Positions 1-13,307 of a stretch of DNA of 64,000 nucleotides are shown piece after piece. The first letter of the stretch is position 1. Each line of letters starts with the position of its first letter. Origin of the DNA: Calliphora vicina. Taxonomy: Eukaryota > Arthropoda > Insecta > Diptera > Calliphoridae. The position numbers were made by a program, and so were the translations under genes. Location of the stretch: positions 98,238,358-98,302,357 of the forward strand of contig NC_088782.1 of the NCBI RefSeq assembly GCF_958450345.1. Direction: 5' to 3'. Under the pieces are notes generated by a model, which saw nothing but the letters and a program-made list of their open reading frames with translations, did not search any database and was not told the origin of the DNA.

Positions 1-694
1 TAAAATTTTATAACAACACCTTCTCCTATTATAACAAAGTTATTCTCTGTTAACTTTTCTCATACAAAAAAACTATTCAAAAATAGTGTACAACACTTGA
101 GTTAATTTATTCTAAACTTTGTTTTTCCATCAGTCAACCCAGTCCTAAGTGTATTTAATAGTTTTTAACCTTTTAGTTTAGCTGCCTTTCAGTTTAGCCC
201 ATTTTTGTTGTTGTTGTTGTGTTGGCAAACAAGCGGTAAACAAATACGTTTGAGTATAATGAAATATTTTTTTTCTTCTCTGGTTAATTTTTACGGTCTA
301 CGAACAGAATGTATTTTAACAGGATTATGTGGCACGCAACATTAATTCGCATTTAGACACATTAACAGGATGTTAAGGTGAATACGAAAATGTATAATTT
401 GTTGTTGTTGTTGCTGTTTAATTGCATGAATTGAAAATATTCTTTGTGAAAACTATAAGGATTTTCTGAATTATCATCATTAAGAGCTGCTAATCATTGT
501 CGTTGCCAAAAATATAATAATATGTGAATGAAGGGGTGTTTGAATCTAATACACACCTTGAATTGTGTATTCACAAATTAGCTTTTGTTTTGGGAATTCT
601 CTATAACAACGGTTCCCAAATTGGCGATACGTAGCGGCATTCGTAGGGGTCCACGTGGCGCAGCGATTGAATAAAGTTATAAATGTTAAAAGTA
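1..694 (+). other. Intron sequence, no gene
   Basis: A+T-rich sequence with short (GTT)n runs near 208-222 and 402-412. I see no coding region, RNA gene or clear repeat. Confidence 0.5.
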
Positions 695-700
695 TGTGCA

Positions 701-988
701 TTAGGCCGGGTCGATTTGTATGGAGGATCAAAAAGTAGAAACGCATTTTACGGAAAATTCTAAGAAAGTTTCCTCAAGAAACCATAGCTCTAAAATCAAA
801 TCCTATCTTGCGCATTTCAACTTTTATCCAATAAAAAAACTATTGAAATATCATTGGATAAAAGTCGAAATGCGCAAGATAGGATTTCATTTTAAAACTA
901 TGGTTCCTTGGGTAAAATTTCTTAGAATTTTCCGTAGAATGCGTTTCTGTTATACGATTTTTCGTGAAAAAAAATCGACCCACCCTAA
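701..988. mobile_element. Palindromic MITE with 6-bp target duplication
   Basis: A 288-bp near-palindrome: the left arm ttaggccgggtcgatt is answered by aatcgacccaccctaa at the right end. Arm homology runs almost to the centre (caaatcctatcttgcgcatt against its reverse complement around 880). Direct repeats tgtgca at 695-700 and 989-994 flank it exactly. The predicted transcript would be a long hairpin. It has no transposase, so it is a non-autonomous fold-back element; the superfamily is not assigned. The 93-residue ORF across it is an artefact of the palindrome. Confidence 0.85.
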
Positions 989-1329
989 TGTGCATATATG
1001 AGGGTTTCAGATTTAGATAAAGATAAAGAATACATATTTTAAAGCCTTTTTTTAATACAAGCTTAACCTGTTCCTATTCACTGGTCCTAAGTTTGGCTTA
1101 GTAAGCTCACAGTTTAGTTATTCGCTCACTTTGGAGTATAGCAGCGTTCGGGTAAATTCAACATTCCTTCAAATTTTAAAAAATCTGGTCAATGTTGTAG
1201 ATTTCGGTCGATCAACTCGTTGTAATACATTCTCCTAAGTAATGTATACTCTTTGACCATTTTCCAGATGTACGGCAAAATCAACAGCAGTTGGATATCT
1301 TTCATGAATGGCAAATGAAAAAATGCGTA

Positions 1330-1600
1330 TTAGTGGGCTTGGACAATTTTTCTTTCTGTAAAAAACTTTTGTGGACTATATTAAAGTAAAAATACCCAAA
1401 TCGGTGCAGGCATTCTTCGATTTTAGATATATCGAAAAAAAGTGGGCGTGGTAAATTTTTCTTTAAGTAAAAACTTCAATTGTATTAATACGAGCATTTA
1501 AACAAAAATTAGCCCAATCGGTGCAGCCGTTTTCCGATTTTATATAAATAGATAAAAGTGGGCGTGGTCCATTTTCTTTCCGTAAGAACCTAAGTTGGAG
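1330..1600. repeat. Tandem repeat with GTGGGCGTGG units
   Basis: Three diverged units of about 115 bp contain aagtgggc(g/t)tgg, then a run reading ttttctttctgtaa, then aatcggtgcag and a ttcgatttt stretch. It belongs to no larger element I can see. A GATA-rich microsatellite lies just downstream at 1693-1740. Confidence 0.55.
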
Positions 1601-2160
1601 TATGATGAACAAATGTTAATGAATCACCCAATAGTTTAAAATTTGATGGAGTAGTTCTTGAGTTTATCGATTAGGAATAAACTATTCCCTTTTATAGATA
1701 GATATAGATAAATAAAGATAGATATAACTATAGATAGATTGTTCGTCATAAGAACTTAACAGTTAATAACATCTTTGTTAAGTGATACAAATATTTTTTT
1801 AATTATCTTTGTACTAATTATAATTTTTTGTTTGTTTTCTTTTCAGGTATGTTAACTTTTATATTTCCTATAACACTTGGTATGTAAATACATATTCCTA
1901 AAGAAAATATCATTGAAATGAAACCCCAACTGAAAGAAAGATTTAATATGAAATAAATTTAAATATTAAAGGTCAAATCTTAGCAACATAAATACATCCC
2001 TTTATATTTAGTTCAAATAGGTTATGTTTCTCTTCCCTATAAAGATCTATATGGGGTAAAACATGATTCAATTAAAAGCAATTTGAACCAAAAGCAATTA
2101 AATAACAGGCCCAGCTTCTAGCCTGTATATAATCTGTTAAACCTATAAATGAGGCCATCA

Positions 2161-2375
2161 GCGCAAAAGTGGTGTAACACACAATTTTTGGGTACTGGTG
2201 TTACATACACTTCTTACATTACCAATATTAGTACTACACTATTCGAAAGCAGATGGAGTTGAAAAAATCGTTTTTGCACGGAGCAAATTATATATAGCAA
2301 AGTAATGCAGCAAAAGTGGTGTAAGTTGAATATACCACTAAATATATAGTTTGGGGTTACACCACTTCTGCATTG
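2161..2375. mobile_element. Short element with inverted AAGTGGTGTAAC ends
   Basis: gcgcaaaagtggtgtaac at 2161 is answered by gggttacaccacttctgc near 2355-2372. A third direct copy (gcagcaaaagtggtgtaag) sits at about 2303. This suggests a decayed MITE; no target duplication is clear. Confidence 0.4.
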
Positions 2376-5300
2376 GTAGCCTCAAATAGATATCAACTTT
2401 TATTTTGTTTTCCTTTGATTTAAATCGGTTTATCTCTCCTAAATGAATTAACTGTTACACCTAGAAAAAGATATCAACATTTCTTCATATTACATTGTAA
2501 TTACAACATTTCATTCCTTTGGCAGAATTACAAACAATATTCTATTAGAAATAAATCATTAACTTACACTACATACTTGTTAATTAATATGTTTGTACAT
2601 AAGTATTTGTTATTTCAACCATAAATTTCCCCCTCCCCCATCGGTTTTGCAATTTTATAAATCATAAACACATCGAGAATTAGGAAAAAAAAAAAAAACA
2701 AACCTACTATGTTGTAAAATCAATATGTGTGCAATATTTTTAATGGAAAATATTTTAATTTTACCAGGAAATATAAAACCACAAACAAATGAAAAACCCA
2801 AAGCGTGAGGGAGAAATGCTGTGAAATAGAAAGAAAAATGCACTAAAACATTAAAATATGCCAAAAGCTGTTCAAATTTTAGCATAAAATATACAGAACA
2901 ACATGAATGAGAATAAAAAAAAAATAAACGATTGCATTTTTCTGCTGTTTTATTGTTGTATTTCTAAACTAAAACTCTAGTTTAAACAAATAAAACATAA
3001 AATGCCAACTTGCAACATGCAGACACACACATTTATTTAAAAAAAATAAAAATGTGTGTGTACTTGCAACAAGGAATGAACGACCCAGTAGTTAAGTAAG
3101 TAGTCAATGTATCCTTTATAGACAGTAATTGTCACTAATGTTTAATCACCAATTGATATATTTAGGGTCGTTTGAAACGTGTGTAGTGCGGAGAGAAGAC
3201 AATTGGTTATTTTATACATCCCAGGCAATCTAGCGTGAAGACAATTGCCATTTACGTGTCTCTAAGTAATATAGAGTGTAGTCACTTTAAACGTTTTGTG
3301 AGTAAATATACAAATTGTGTTGATAAAATTCTCATAGTGTTTATTTTCTTCTTGCTTAAGTATACTGACTTAAGTATACTAGCTTAATGCTCGTAATTTC
3401 AACAAATAGATATGTATCAGTGCTTAGTTACTTATGGAGTAAAAATATTTGGTAATTTTTACCCGTAGATGTTCATTTGAAATTAATGTCAAGTTACCTT
3501 TTAGGTAAATTTATCGGCTGGGTATTTTACACCGTAGAAATCTATTTGTTGAAGTTACGGGCATAAGTATACTAGCGTGGAGTCAATTGTCACTTTAGGA
3601 TCTCTAAGTAACCTATAGTGTAGTCAATTTAAACTTTAGAAAGCAGTTATTTTAACCATCAGAAGTAATCTATTGGAGAGTTGTCGAAGGAAGTTTTGTT
3701 TATAAGCAATCGGTTATTGGACTGTCTATGAAATATTGTTTTTACTAACTATTTTAGGTCAATTAGCTTGAGGTTACATGTAGCCAGTCAAGTAACCAGT
3801 TAGGTAGCTTAGGTAAGTGAATCCAATGTTTTAACTACTTTGAACCAGCTATCTGACAGTCTCATTGTAATCCAAAAGGGTCTATTGAACTCCTTGCTTA
3901 GGACGTGCACGTGTTAAAATAACTAGTCACATAGCTAGTTATGGAACTATTTATCACCCTAAATGATAGGTAAAATCACTAGTTCGGGACAGTATCCTAG
4001 AACTGCTGGTGTGTTTAAAATAAATACATACAAGGGGCAAAAAACGTAAAAAAAAACATAAACACGTTGTTATATTCTAAATGTTAATACATAGAGTAGA
4101 GAACACTGCTCGGCATGTTTGTTTTCACTATATTTGTGGGTAGTTTTTTTTCCCCAACTTTTTTAGTTGTTTCTGTGTTTATTGGCTTAAATGTTGCAAA
4201 CATTTTAAAAAACCATAATACAACACATCGAAAAATATGTGGAATTTACGAATGATACGAATAAGGCTTTCATAGGTTTGCACTCTTAAGAAAGTAATTT
4301 CCAAATATGTTAGAAGTTTAAAAATGCTGAGAAGGTTTTTAAATTTCCGAAACTAAAAGTAAATTATTGGGTCATGAATTAGGGAACATATTTTTACGTT
4401 TTTACCTTTTAAAAACGGTGATTTATTTCCTTTAAATAAACCGTATTCTTTTGATTGCAAATAAAAGCAGTTTAGTAGTTTAAAATTGTAACAACACTTT
4501 ATTAAAATTTACACAACAACAGTTTAAATAATCAATCATTGTTTTAATACACACACTTATATTACACACTTTATAATGTATAAGAATACTCTGGTAATGC
4601 AGTTTATATAAAGCGCCATCTTCCAAAGGCTTCATGAATTATCTAAACGGACAAAACTAGAATGTTCTATTTCTAGAGCTTTTATAAGCTTCAATGTTAA
4701 TGTTAGCAGCTTTAACATTTAATGTTGCCATACATACAAACAATATCAATAACTGCGTGTTATCAACATTGTTGATAAGTAGAAGTTTCTAGTGATGGAA
4801 ATGTTTCTAAACTTGATGAATGTTGCAAGCAGCCTTTACAAGCCGTTAAATTCAAAACGCTAATGCAAATTTGTAAGAATATTAAGACACTCGATAACGT
4901 CAATTAGTTTGACGTTTTGACGTTTTGAGTACTCACAAAATCAATTGTTCTAACTGGTAATGTACGGGTAGAGAATGATAACGTTCATTTACTTCAATAC
5001 TGTCGAAATCGAAAAAACGACTTTGAAGAAAACTCTTTTAAAGTTTTCTCTGTTCACTCTCAATTCTTTGTTAAAATAGGCATTAAAACATAGCCAATTG
5101 TGGTTTAGTTTTGGACATATCTGCAGTAGAAATAATTTCATAATTATCTCCATTTCAACATGACGATTTTGAAATTTCAATTTTCGAACAATCTTGATCT
5201 TTTCAAGCTCAACAACAGACTCTGTATGCCCTTTATAAAACACGCCCTGAAGCAAGAGGCCGATTTCATTATCAACAAAGATCCAGGGAAGTTTCTCGGC

Positions 5301-6952
5301 TCACTGTTAGTAACTTTGAAAATTAGTACATGATCTAGATCGTGTCACACAGGTTATCAAGTACAATCGATATGATTTCGCTTTGTATAGGACCAACCTA
5401 TTCAATGAGATTGGGAAACTAGATCAAGATGTAGATCAACTGCATTCAGGTATTCAATAAGATCACATAGTCTGGTTCTCGATGACTTGCCTAGAAATGT
5501 ATGTGTTAACATAAAACATCAGAACAATCACAGAAAAAACTAAAACTTGTTTAATCCTTTTCGAGGTGCCGGCAGCTCAGGAATGTTCTCCATTTAATAT
5601 TATTCTCGAAGTAGAAAATCTCCATGACGAACAAGTTTCATCACTGGTTACTTCACTAACTGTTTAAGCTGTCCTACCCACCCATCACTTGACGATCATT
5701 GACAGTTCTAAGTAGTCAACGAGTTCAATGCGTTCCACATTTGTATTCAAATAATTTTCACTAAATCCTGTGTGCATGTTTTCAAAGCGAATATTTTTTT
5801 TGTTTGTTGTTAAATCAGTCACAATGAATTATATTTGATATATTTTTGCATCATTGAGATCAAGACTACCTTACTCAGGATGAACATTCAAAACGGTGAA
5901 GTGTATTTTGGGCACTTTCACCATTAGACTGGACATTTGTTGCGGACTGCCTGTTGCTCCATCTAGTTCTCAGTTGTTCCAGAACAACTTAGCTTATAAC
6001 TACCTAATTAATATATTTGCACCCAATTTACTTTATGCAACAATTTAAACTTCTAGCAGTAACTTAAAACTTAAACTTTTTGTTAATTTTTTAAATGATA
6101 ACAAAAAACAGTAACATTACTATTCACTCCAGCATAAATAACTATATCGTCTCGCATTTGTTTATTTATGAAATGATCATTATAAGCTCTACAAAGAGAC
6201 ATTAAAATTACTATTGACTCCAACATAGATAAGTTAGGAACATTCCAGTAGTTAATCCGAAAATTTTAATAAAAAGAAAACTAAATATTCTCCTATCACT
6301 CCAAGGTTATCTTACATTAAAGGGTAAATTGTCTTTATAAGAGATAACTCGGTTTCAAGTTATAACAATCACAAGAATGGAACATTCCGAAGACACATTA
6401 AATCGGCAATTGATCCAACAATAGTTAACATGGGAACAGTAAAGTGGTAATTGGGTGAATATTAGATTAAAGTGAACGTTCGCTTGCGAAAAGTACTAGC
6501 AGGAATAAATGCATTATCAGTGGTCCATTTCATTGGGATATTTGTGGTACATTCTCTACAATGTCTCTGAAACAAGTAAAGAAACAATACATGGATTATA
6601 GAGCTTTAAAAGTTATCACTTTAAGAGTGTTTTAGAGAAAAGCATGCTCAAAATAGCATAACATAGAAATTTAATGCCAGAGGCCAGTCTTTTTAAAAGG
6701 ATTTGCAAAATAATGGCAAGTCCTGGAGTTACAAGTTATTCACCCCTATCGAGAATCAATATTCATCAACTTTGTTCACGAGAAAAAATTCCCCATGTTG
6801 TGAAATTTTTAGATGGAATTTTGTAAACAATAAACAGCTGTTACGAACAAAAACTACTATTGTGAATGAAAAGTTCAGAAGAATATCACAATAGCAAATG
6901 TAAATGGATATTTCATGGGAACATAAATTTCACATGTTTTTCACGTTAAGCT
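2376..6952 (+). other. Intron sequence, no gene recognised
   Basis: Mostly A+T-rich sequence. Two diverged ~80-bp copies of a block containing ctctaagtaa and gtgtagtca occur near 3218-3300 and 3580-3640. The stretch 4,980-6,000 is less A+T-rich and could be a decayed retroelement, but no domain is readable. Confidence 0.4.
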
Positions 6953-7036
6953 ACGTTAAGTTAAGTTCATTTCAGTGCAAATGTATGGAATTTCGTTTTC
7001 GGTGTCGATTATAGTGTATGCGGAAACGTAGCTTTA
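6953..7036. mobile_element. Fragment of the TTCCGCATACACCG element
   Basis: The segment ending tgtatgcggaaacgtagctt, with ggaatttcgttttcggtg before it, matches the right end of the element at 14000-14490. Only this end is present. Confidence 0.6.
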
Positions 7037-8246
7037 GGTGTGATTATTAAGATTATTTTCATTAGAAAAATCTTATCATACTCAAATTCTATTCAAATAT
7101 TGTCGAGTATAGAGCCTGATGGTTGATATTTCGTTTGTTGATGAGGATGATATTCTCTATAGAAACAAATACAACAAGCTTTAACACTTCTGAATATCTA
7201 CATATTTACATTAAAAAAATACACACATTCTACATCTATATGAACATGTGTAGTAAGTGTGCTGCATAGTACATATTTAGGAATCAGCCATCAGAATACA
7301 AACCGGCCCCAGTATTTAGTGCAGACATCAGATGTTAAAAGTGTTGTTTTTTGTTTCTGTTTTTATTTTTTGTTCGTTTGAAATGTTTGTATTATTTATT
7401 TTTTATTTTTTACTGCACAGTTGAGTAATTTTAATTACTCCTGGCATAGCATTACATAAACAAAGTAAAAATGTTAAAATGATAGAAAAATGTAAAGAAC
7501 CTTTCATTCTATTTGTAACATCATCAGCGCCATCAACATCATCATCATCTTCTGCTGGTAAATCATCATGATTATTGCCATGGTTTAGCTGGGCCCAGCA
7601 GCAGTAACACACGCACACATCCAGCTCCACAGCACTCCACTCCACTGTACTGCACTCCATTTGCTACTCGTTCCAGTGTGCCAGCACTCCCCGCTTTGCC
7701 GCATGCTGCTGGGTTTAGTGTATGAAATACTTTTAGCTTAATTATGGCAACATTTACTGCATGCATATCATCATCATCAACTGCTGGCTGCATCGCCTTC
7801 TCAAACATGGCAAGAACATTTTTTTAATGTTTCTTTCTTTTTTTTTTCTTTTTGTGCTGCACAACATTTATTTAGCTATTTGTTTGTTGTTGCATGTTGA
7901 TTTCCTGTAGTGAGTGTTTCATTTATTTCTTTTTTTAATTTCTAATTTTTTATTTCTCTATTTGATTCAATATACTGCCTTGCTATTGTACAAGATATTA
8001 AATTGACATCCCATGTTTTATTTAGTTTATGATGTTCATGCAACATTTACAGCTTTTCTTGTATGTTGTGTGTATGTGTATGAAGCAAGGTGTTACACAT
8101 TTCACACCTGCAGAGTTCAATATTTGTTTGCATTCTTTCGAAATTGTTGACCTCATGTTGTGTTTTAAACATAAAAGTTTAATTAAAGTGACTTTGATTT
8201 TATAACATACATTTAAACCTCGAATATTTTTTAAACTTCTTTCTAA
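7037..8246 (+). other. Intron sequence, with a GC-richer block at 7540-7720
   Basis: No gene. The 7540-7720 block (cagcagcagtaacacacgca, repeated actcca, tttgccgcatgctgctggg) is non-repetitive and clearly richer in G+C than its surroundings. It might be a conserved regulatory element, but nothing here proves it. Confidence 0.35.
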
Positions 8247-8490
8247 TTTCGAATTTATAAAAAATAGAAAATCTTATTTTTCGACTTTTTTTTATTAAAC
8301 TAATTGAGCTTTTAAACTAATTTGAGTTTTAACTAACTCGGGTCCTTCCGGATCATAGACCTCAAGCTCAATTATCTAAATTTCGAATTTGTAAAAATTA
8401 CAAAATCTTATTTCTAAATTTTTAGTCGTATTTTTCGCCAATTTTTATTAAACTAATTGAGCTTGAGAACAGTTTTAACTGACTCTCACT
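8247..8490. repeat. Tandem duplication, period about 135 bp
   Basis: aatttcgaatttataaaaaa...aaatcttatttt...attaaactaattgagctt at 8247 is repeated from about 8379 with few changes. Confidence 0.6.
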
Positions 8491-10199
8491 TGTCAATTGT
8501 TCTTTGAAGTAACGATTAAGAATTATCATTCGTCCTAACGGATAATAGAAAATTTAAACATCATTTTACAACAAAATCCTTCTCACAATATAACACACAT
8601 TTTAGGTTAGATTCATTGAGCAACCGTCCTTCGAGATAGCAATATTGAGTCCGATCCATTCGTCTTCATTGTGTTACTCTAGAAGTGTTAACACCAAAGA
8701 TTTCATCCTCCCAATATAAATTAAATATAGAATTGTAGGCTAAATTCCCTGACTTACTATCCATGTTGATGTTGACGATCGTATTTGAATCCAGAACCTG
8801 TTAAATTGATACGACTGATTCCGTTGCTAAAGCCCAAGAATATCGTCACTGTCACAGCAGCGAAGAAACTCGAAGTTCTTCTCCTTCCCCGCACAGCATT
8901 ATCCGCTATTCCACTCGAATCTCATAGGGCTGGAAATAGCAAACTCTTAGCTCTTCCAAGAAATCCAGCTAACAACAATGCTTGACAATAGAGAGATTGA
9001 TAATGAATTATCTGGGTGTCCTGCAGTCATCCATGAGATTTACAGATAAGTTCTCTAATCGCCGTAAAATTAAACAAGAAAACTCAATTAGGCATTTTGT
9101 TGTTGTAACAGTTCCACTTTTTTCGAAAGTTCTTTCCTTGGAAAAAAAAACGTTCAGTTGATACAGCTATCGCTGGATTGACAATCTTTGACCATGTGAG
9201 ATTTGGGATGTACAATACATCATACTCAGTGGCGTACTGACACCGATAGTGAAGTACCCGAAAATGTTAGTTGTCACTTTTGATAGTCTTCGTACTTCCT
9301 TAGCATAAGCCACTGAAATCAGGCACAAACTGCGAAATAGTAATAAGGTCCTAAAAGCGTTTGTCGATTAGTTCAGTGGTGAATTCGAAAGATTCTTTGT
9401 GTTGACCTTTGTCGAATTCAAAATATTTCCAGACATTGGTAAAATATTAAAAGTTGTCAAATTTAAGCGAACACCACCTCCATAAGGAAACACATGGTAA
9501 GGAACACAGCGGAGGAGTCATTGAAATTTTGACATCACACAGTTGGAGGCTCCACCGAGACATGTGGCATATCACCCATTTATTTACGAGGAGAGCACGA
9601 TCGCTGCTCGTATTTGGCAACTTTGAACAACATTTAGAACAGTCATACTAGAAGATTGGTTGATCTTCGCCTATAGCAGATTCATTCTGGCACAACGGCA
9701 GTCAGGATGGATCAACAGGCTTCTCGTCCCCATTACAACCCTACATAATTAATGGTTCATCCAATTCAAGTTCACTACGTGGATTTATAAATTTGACCAC
9801 CTGTTGATATAACAATACAAGGTTCTCGCGATCATATTCATGGAAGATTTTATACAAGCTCAGAAAGATTTGGACTTAAAAAATGAATCGCAAGAAAATA
9901 CGGATTAACTTTTTACTCTTTGTCATAATCTAGCATCACATGGTCGTCATTCGCTCCAGTAGTTAAATTCCAATTGTGGCATGTGAAGATATAATATCGT
10001 TATGTAGATTTGTACGTCTTTATAGATTCTTCAAAATAACCTTAATTCAAGTTGTTCGCTTCATATTTCTTCAGAAATTCAGAATTTATCGTCATTGCGA
10101 CATAAGTGTGTCATAGAACGACCAATACGGAATATTACATCACAATTTCTTGTCCAGAAGTTATTGAGGAAGGCAGAAACTATCAAACAGACATTAAGA
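8491..10199 (+). other. Unassigned region, possibly decayed retroelement
   Basis: This stretch has more balanced base composition than most of the intron, and several short ORFs (for example 8785-8985 and 9454-9651). It lies directly upstream of RNase H remnants, so it may be the 5' part of the same LINE. I can read no domain in it. Confidence 0.3.
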
Positions 10200-11205
10200 A
10201 TTGAAGGATCAATACTTGAAAACGTGAATGAATGGATATTTTGTTGTCTCTTCGATTGCCCGATACCTGCACGGTTATCCAGACAGATATATATGGCATC
10301 GATACTGCCGCGAAAAGAATCCGGGAACTGAATCTCGAAAATTCGACTATACATGTCTACTTGGACAGCATCAATGCATCAATCAAGGCTCTTAACTCCA
10401 ACGTTGTTATGTCGAAATGTATTCTCAATTGTATCCAATCACTGGCACAACTGACACAACATCACGTGGAGTTGATATGGGTCCCAGGACATTAGGACAT
10501 CTGGTGAAATGAAGTATCTGATGAATGCGCAACCAACGGGTCGTCCCTAGACGTAACTCTTGCGCAAAGGAATATTCACACTCCCTTGGTGACCTTATCG
10601 AAATTGATAGATGAATGGGCTTTGAGTGAGACGGAACTCAGGTGGTCAAATATCATCACTTGTAGAATATCCAGATTGCTCTGGCACACTATGACCGAGG
10701 ATAGGACCAGGGCTCTTTTGTCTTTTAGTAGGAATTCGATTAGGCTTCTTATGGGTATAATCACTGGACACTGGATGAGGAATCGGTACAACACCTTCTA
10801 TGTGACTGTCCAGCCTTACAAGAGCTTGGTTGAGCTCTTTTCCATGAGCTAGACTGTCTAAGAAATGTGTCACTAGTAAATATGATCAGATTTATTAGAA
10901 GTACGGGCTGGTTCTCACGGGGACCACAGGAACCACATAGTCAACGAAATTAGGGAGGGAAACTATTCTCTATATATGTATGAGTTCTCAATAAAAAGGA
11001 ATATTAATTCTAAGGGTACCACAATGGGCCGCAAGGCCTCCGAGTGAACTCGCTAACTTGCGAACAACCCACGTAACCAAACCTTCCTAGAGGGGAGTGA
11101 ACTAACATAGAACTGGTTCTGACTGTTCGCTCAAGAGTAAGAATAGGTTTAACACTACGTTGCCCTACGTTGAGGAGCGAAATTAAAATTGTTTGACAGT
11201 ACACT
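10200..11205 (+). pseudogene. Non-LTR retrotransposon fragment, RNase H and C-terminal tail
   Basis: Broken plus-strand reading frames recall the 3' part of a LINE with an RNase H domain. LRLPDTCTVIQTDIYGIDTA corresponds to the FRLPxxCTVFQAEIxAI segment around the catalytic Glu, here Asp. It is followed by IHVYLDSINASIKAL (the Asp-Ser motif) and VELIWVPGH. Further on are DEWALSETELRW and LLMGIITGHWMRN, typical of the post-RNase H tail, then a frameshifted EEESIEHLLCDCPALQEL segment near 10770. Stops at 10493 and elsewhere show it is dead. The 10232 frame resembles the fragment at 58.4 kb (RELNLE/K), so both come from one family. Confidence 0.7.
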
Positions 11206-12523
11206 AAACTAATCTAAGCGTTTGTTTGTTTGATATAACAATATTTATTACAAATTTATTTAAATTTGTTTAACTCATTAGTTTAAAATTCATTTTGACC
11301 ACATTTTGACATATTTGGATTTGTTATTCGTATTTGCTCCGTTCAAAATATCGATAGTAATACGGTTAAATCAAAAGTGGTGAAATTGGTGGACAATTGG
11401 TTTTCTTTTAACTACTCAGTACCAAAGATATGAAGATAGTTTATATTCATAAAATATTTCCACACATGAAGTTTCAAATAGCTTTAATTTGAAGAATTAA
11501 GAAGACTTTCTAACTAAAAACAATCCAATTTCAATGTCTGTGGGGTCTGTTAATAAATTTTAAATTCTCATGTATTATGTTACATAAAAGAGAAATTTTG
11601 TTATAAAATCATAAAATCTTTTATTGAATTAAACAAATGTTATAAAATATTAAGGTCTACAAATATGAAATTTGAGCCAATAAATACTTAATTCGAAATT
11701 CCGATTTATTTTTATTTTCAAATTCCTAAACACAAACTAATATTAACAATTAAAATTGATTTCAAAAGTCAAACAATCTTTAATCTTTTTCAGCTCGTAA
11801 CTCTTAAAAACAAATGAAAAATTATGAGTTTCTATTTATAACTTGTTAAATTGAACCATTAAAATTGGCCCAAATTTTAGTGTGTGACTGACTTAAGTGT
11901 CGTTAAAATTTATGTTAGTTTTGTTTTTATTTGCTTAAATTTTATTTAATTTTTACGAGTTTGTGTATAAATAATAATTTACAAACAATAAAATTAAACC
12001 AACCAAACTAAGACCGCTTCATAATATTTTTTTTTATAGATTTTTAAACGTTTTTGTTTAATTTTTTTATGTTAACATCATATTTTAGCCGTATAATAAC
12101 AACTTCTAAAGGCATTCATTCATTGAAATATTTCTACTTTATTGAGAGATAAATTCCCCTCCCAATTGTGTAGGTCGTGTTGCACACAGCAATTCTTTCA
12201 TTAATGGTGTCTTATATGGATCAACATTTGAGCGTGTCAATAATCTGTCTAACGTCTGCTGTGCTCCACACTCAGTTTCACTTCAATTCTCCATATATTC
12301 CATTGTTTATTATTTTATTTTATGTCATTGTCGTTAAATCCCTAAAAGTACCAATAAAATGTCAACCATACAAATTGTTTTGAAATTAATGGCTGTTCTT
12401 AGCAGTATGAAAAGAAAAAAAAAACATTCAATTTGTGCCGAGGGGGAGTATAATCTTTTTAACGGGCACATTGTATGTTGGGCTATAAAATTTAATAGAT
12501 GTTAGCAATTCTAGAGTTGTGTT
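11206..12523 (+). other. Intron sequence, nothing recognised
   Basis: A+T-rich sequence with no gene or clear repeat. Confidence 0.45.
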
Positions 12524-12696
12524 TTTATACCCTACACCACCATAGTGGGGAGGGTATTATGCGTTTGTGCAGATGTTTGTAACGCCCAAAAATATTAGTC
12601 TAACACCCACCTTAAAGTATACCGATCGACTTAGAATCACTTTCTGAGTCGATTAAACGATGTCCGTCCGTCCGTCCGTCCGTCCGTCCGTCTGGT

Positions 12697-12730
<34 letters not shown>

Positions 12731-13307
12731 TCCATGTAAACCTTGTGCGCAGAGTACAGGTCGCAATTTTGAAGATATTTCGATCAAATTTGGTACATAT
12801 TACTTTTTCGGCACAAGGACCAAGCCTATTGAAACTGGCTGAAATCGGTCCATTATTTCACCTAGCCCCCATACAAATGTCCCCTCGAAATTGGACTTTA
12901 TCGGTCATAAATGTTTAATTTATCTATGTATCTACACAAATTTCGCTCCAAATAAGTTTTATATATACAAAATTCATGTCACCAAATTTTGTTACGATCG
13001 GTCCATAATTAGTCATAGCTCCCATATAGACCCGCTTCCGAAAATCACTTTAACGTGCAGAAATCGCTTAAAAATGTTGGTATACACACAAAATTCAACA
13101 TAGTTAACTTTAATATAGACATAAATCACACGACCTAATTTTATGGTGATCGGTCCATAATTGGTCATAGCTCCCATATAAGGCCCACTTCCGAAAATCA
13201 CTCAAAAATAAAAATTATTAAAATTTTAAAAGAAAAATATTTTTACTCATTTACTTGGTGTAGGGTATTATATGGTCGGGCTTGACCGACCATACTTTCT
13301 TACTTGT
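12524..13307 (-). mobile_element. DINE-1/HINE-like element, short copy
   Basis: It runs from a hairpin-type end (tataccctacaccaccatag, then a tggggagggtatt complement) to the head motif, which reads aacaagtaag followed by a GGTCGGTCAAGC-type palindrome on the minus strand. Inside is the (GTCY)n-type microsatellite tccgtccgtccg at 12659-12732, which turns into (ggct)n. Next are core units containing cccatataaggcccacttcc. Hairpin, GTCY repeat and sub-terminal inverted repeat are the described hallmarks of DINE-1/HINE (Helentron-associated) elements. The core has two or three units only. Confidence 0.75.
12659..12732. repeat. Microsatellite (TCCG)n(GGCT)n
   Basis: About six tccg units run into about seven ggct units inside a DINE-like element; it is the expanded GTCY tract of that family. 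Confidence 0.9.

Noticed and set aside
720..1001. 93-aa ORF, plus strand
   Set aside because: It is a read-through of the palindromic MITE; the reverse complement gives similar frames.
7403..7808. Two overlapping minus-strand ORFs of 85 and 78 aa
   Set aside because: They overlap in different frames, consist of repeated Asp/Val runs from atcatcatc repeats, and have no homologous features.
9454..9651. 65-aa ORF as a LINE 5' part
   Set aside because: No motif of endonuclease or gag could be read; position next to LINE remnants is suggestive only.
12660..12842. 60-aa ORF with a VRPSVRPSV / GWLAGWLAG repeat
   Set aside because: Translation of a microsatellite in a DINE-like element.
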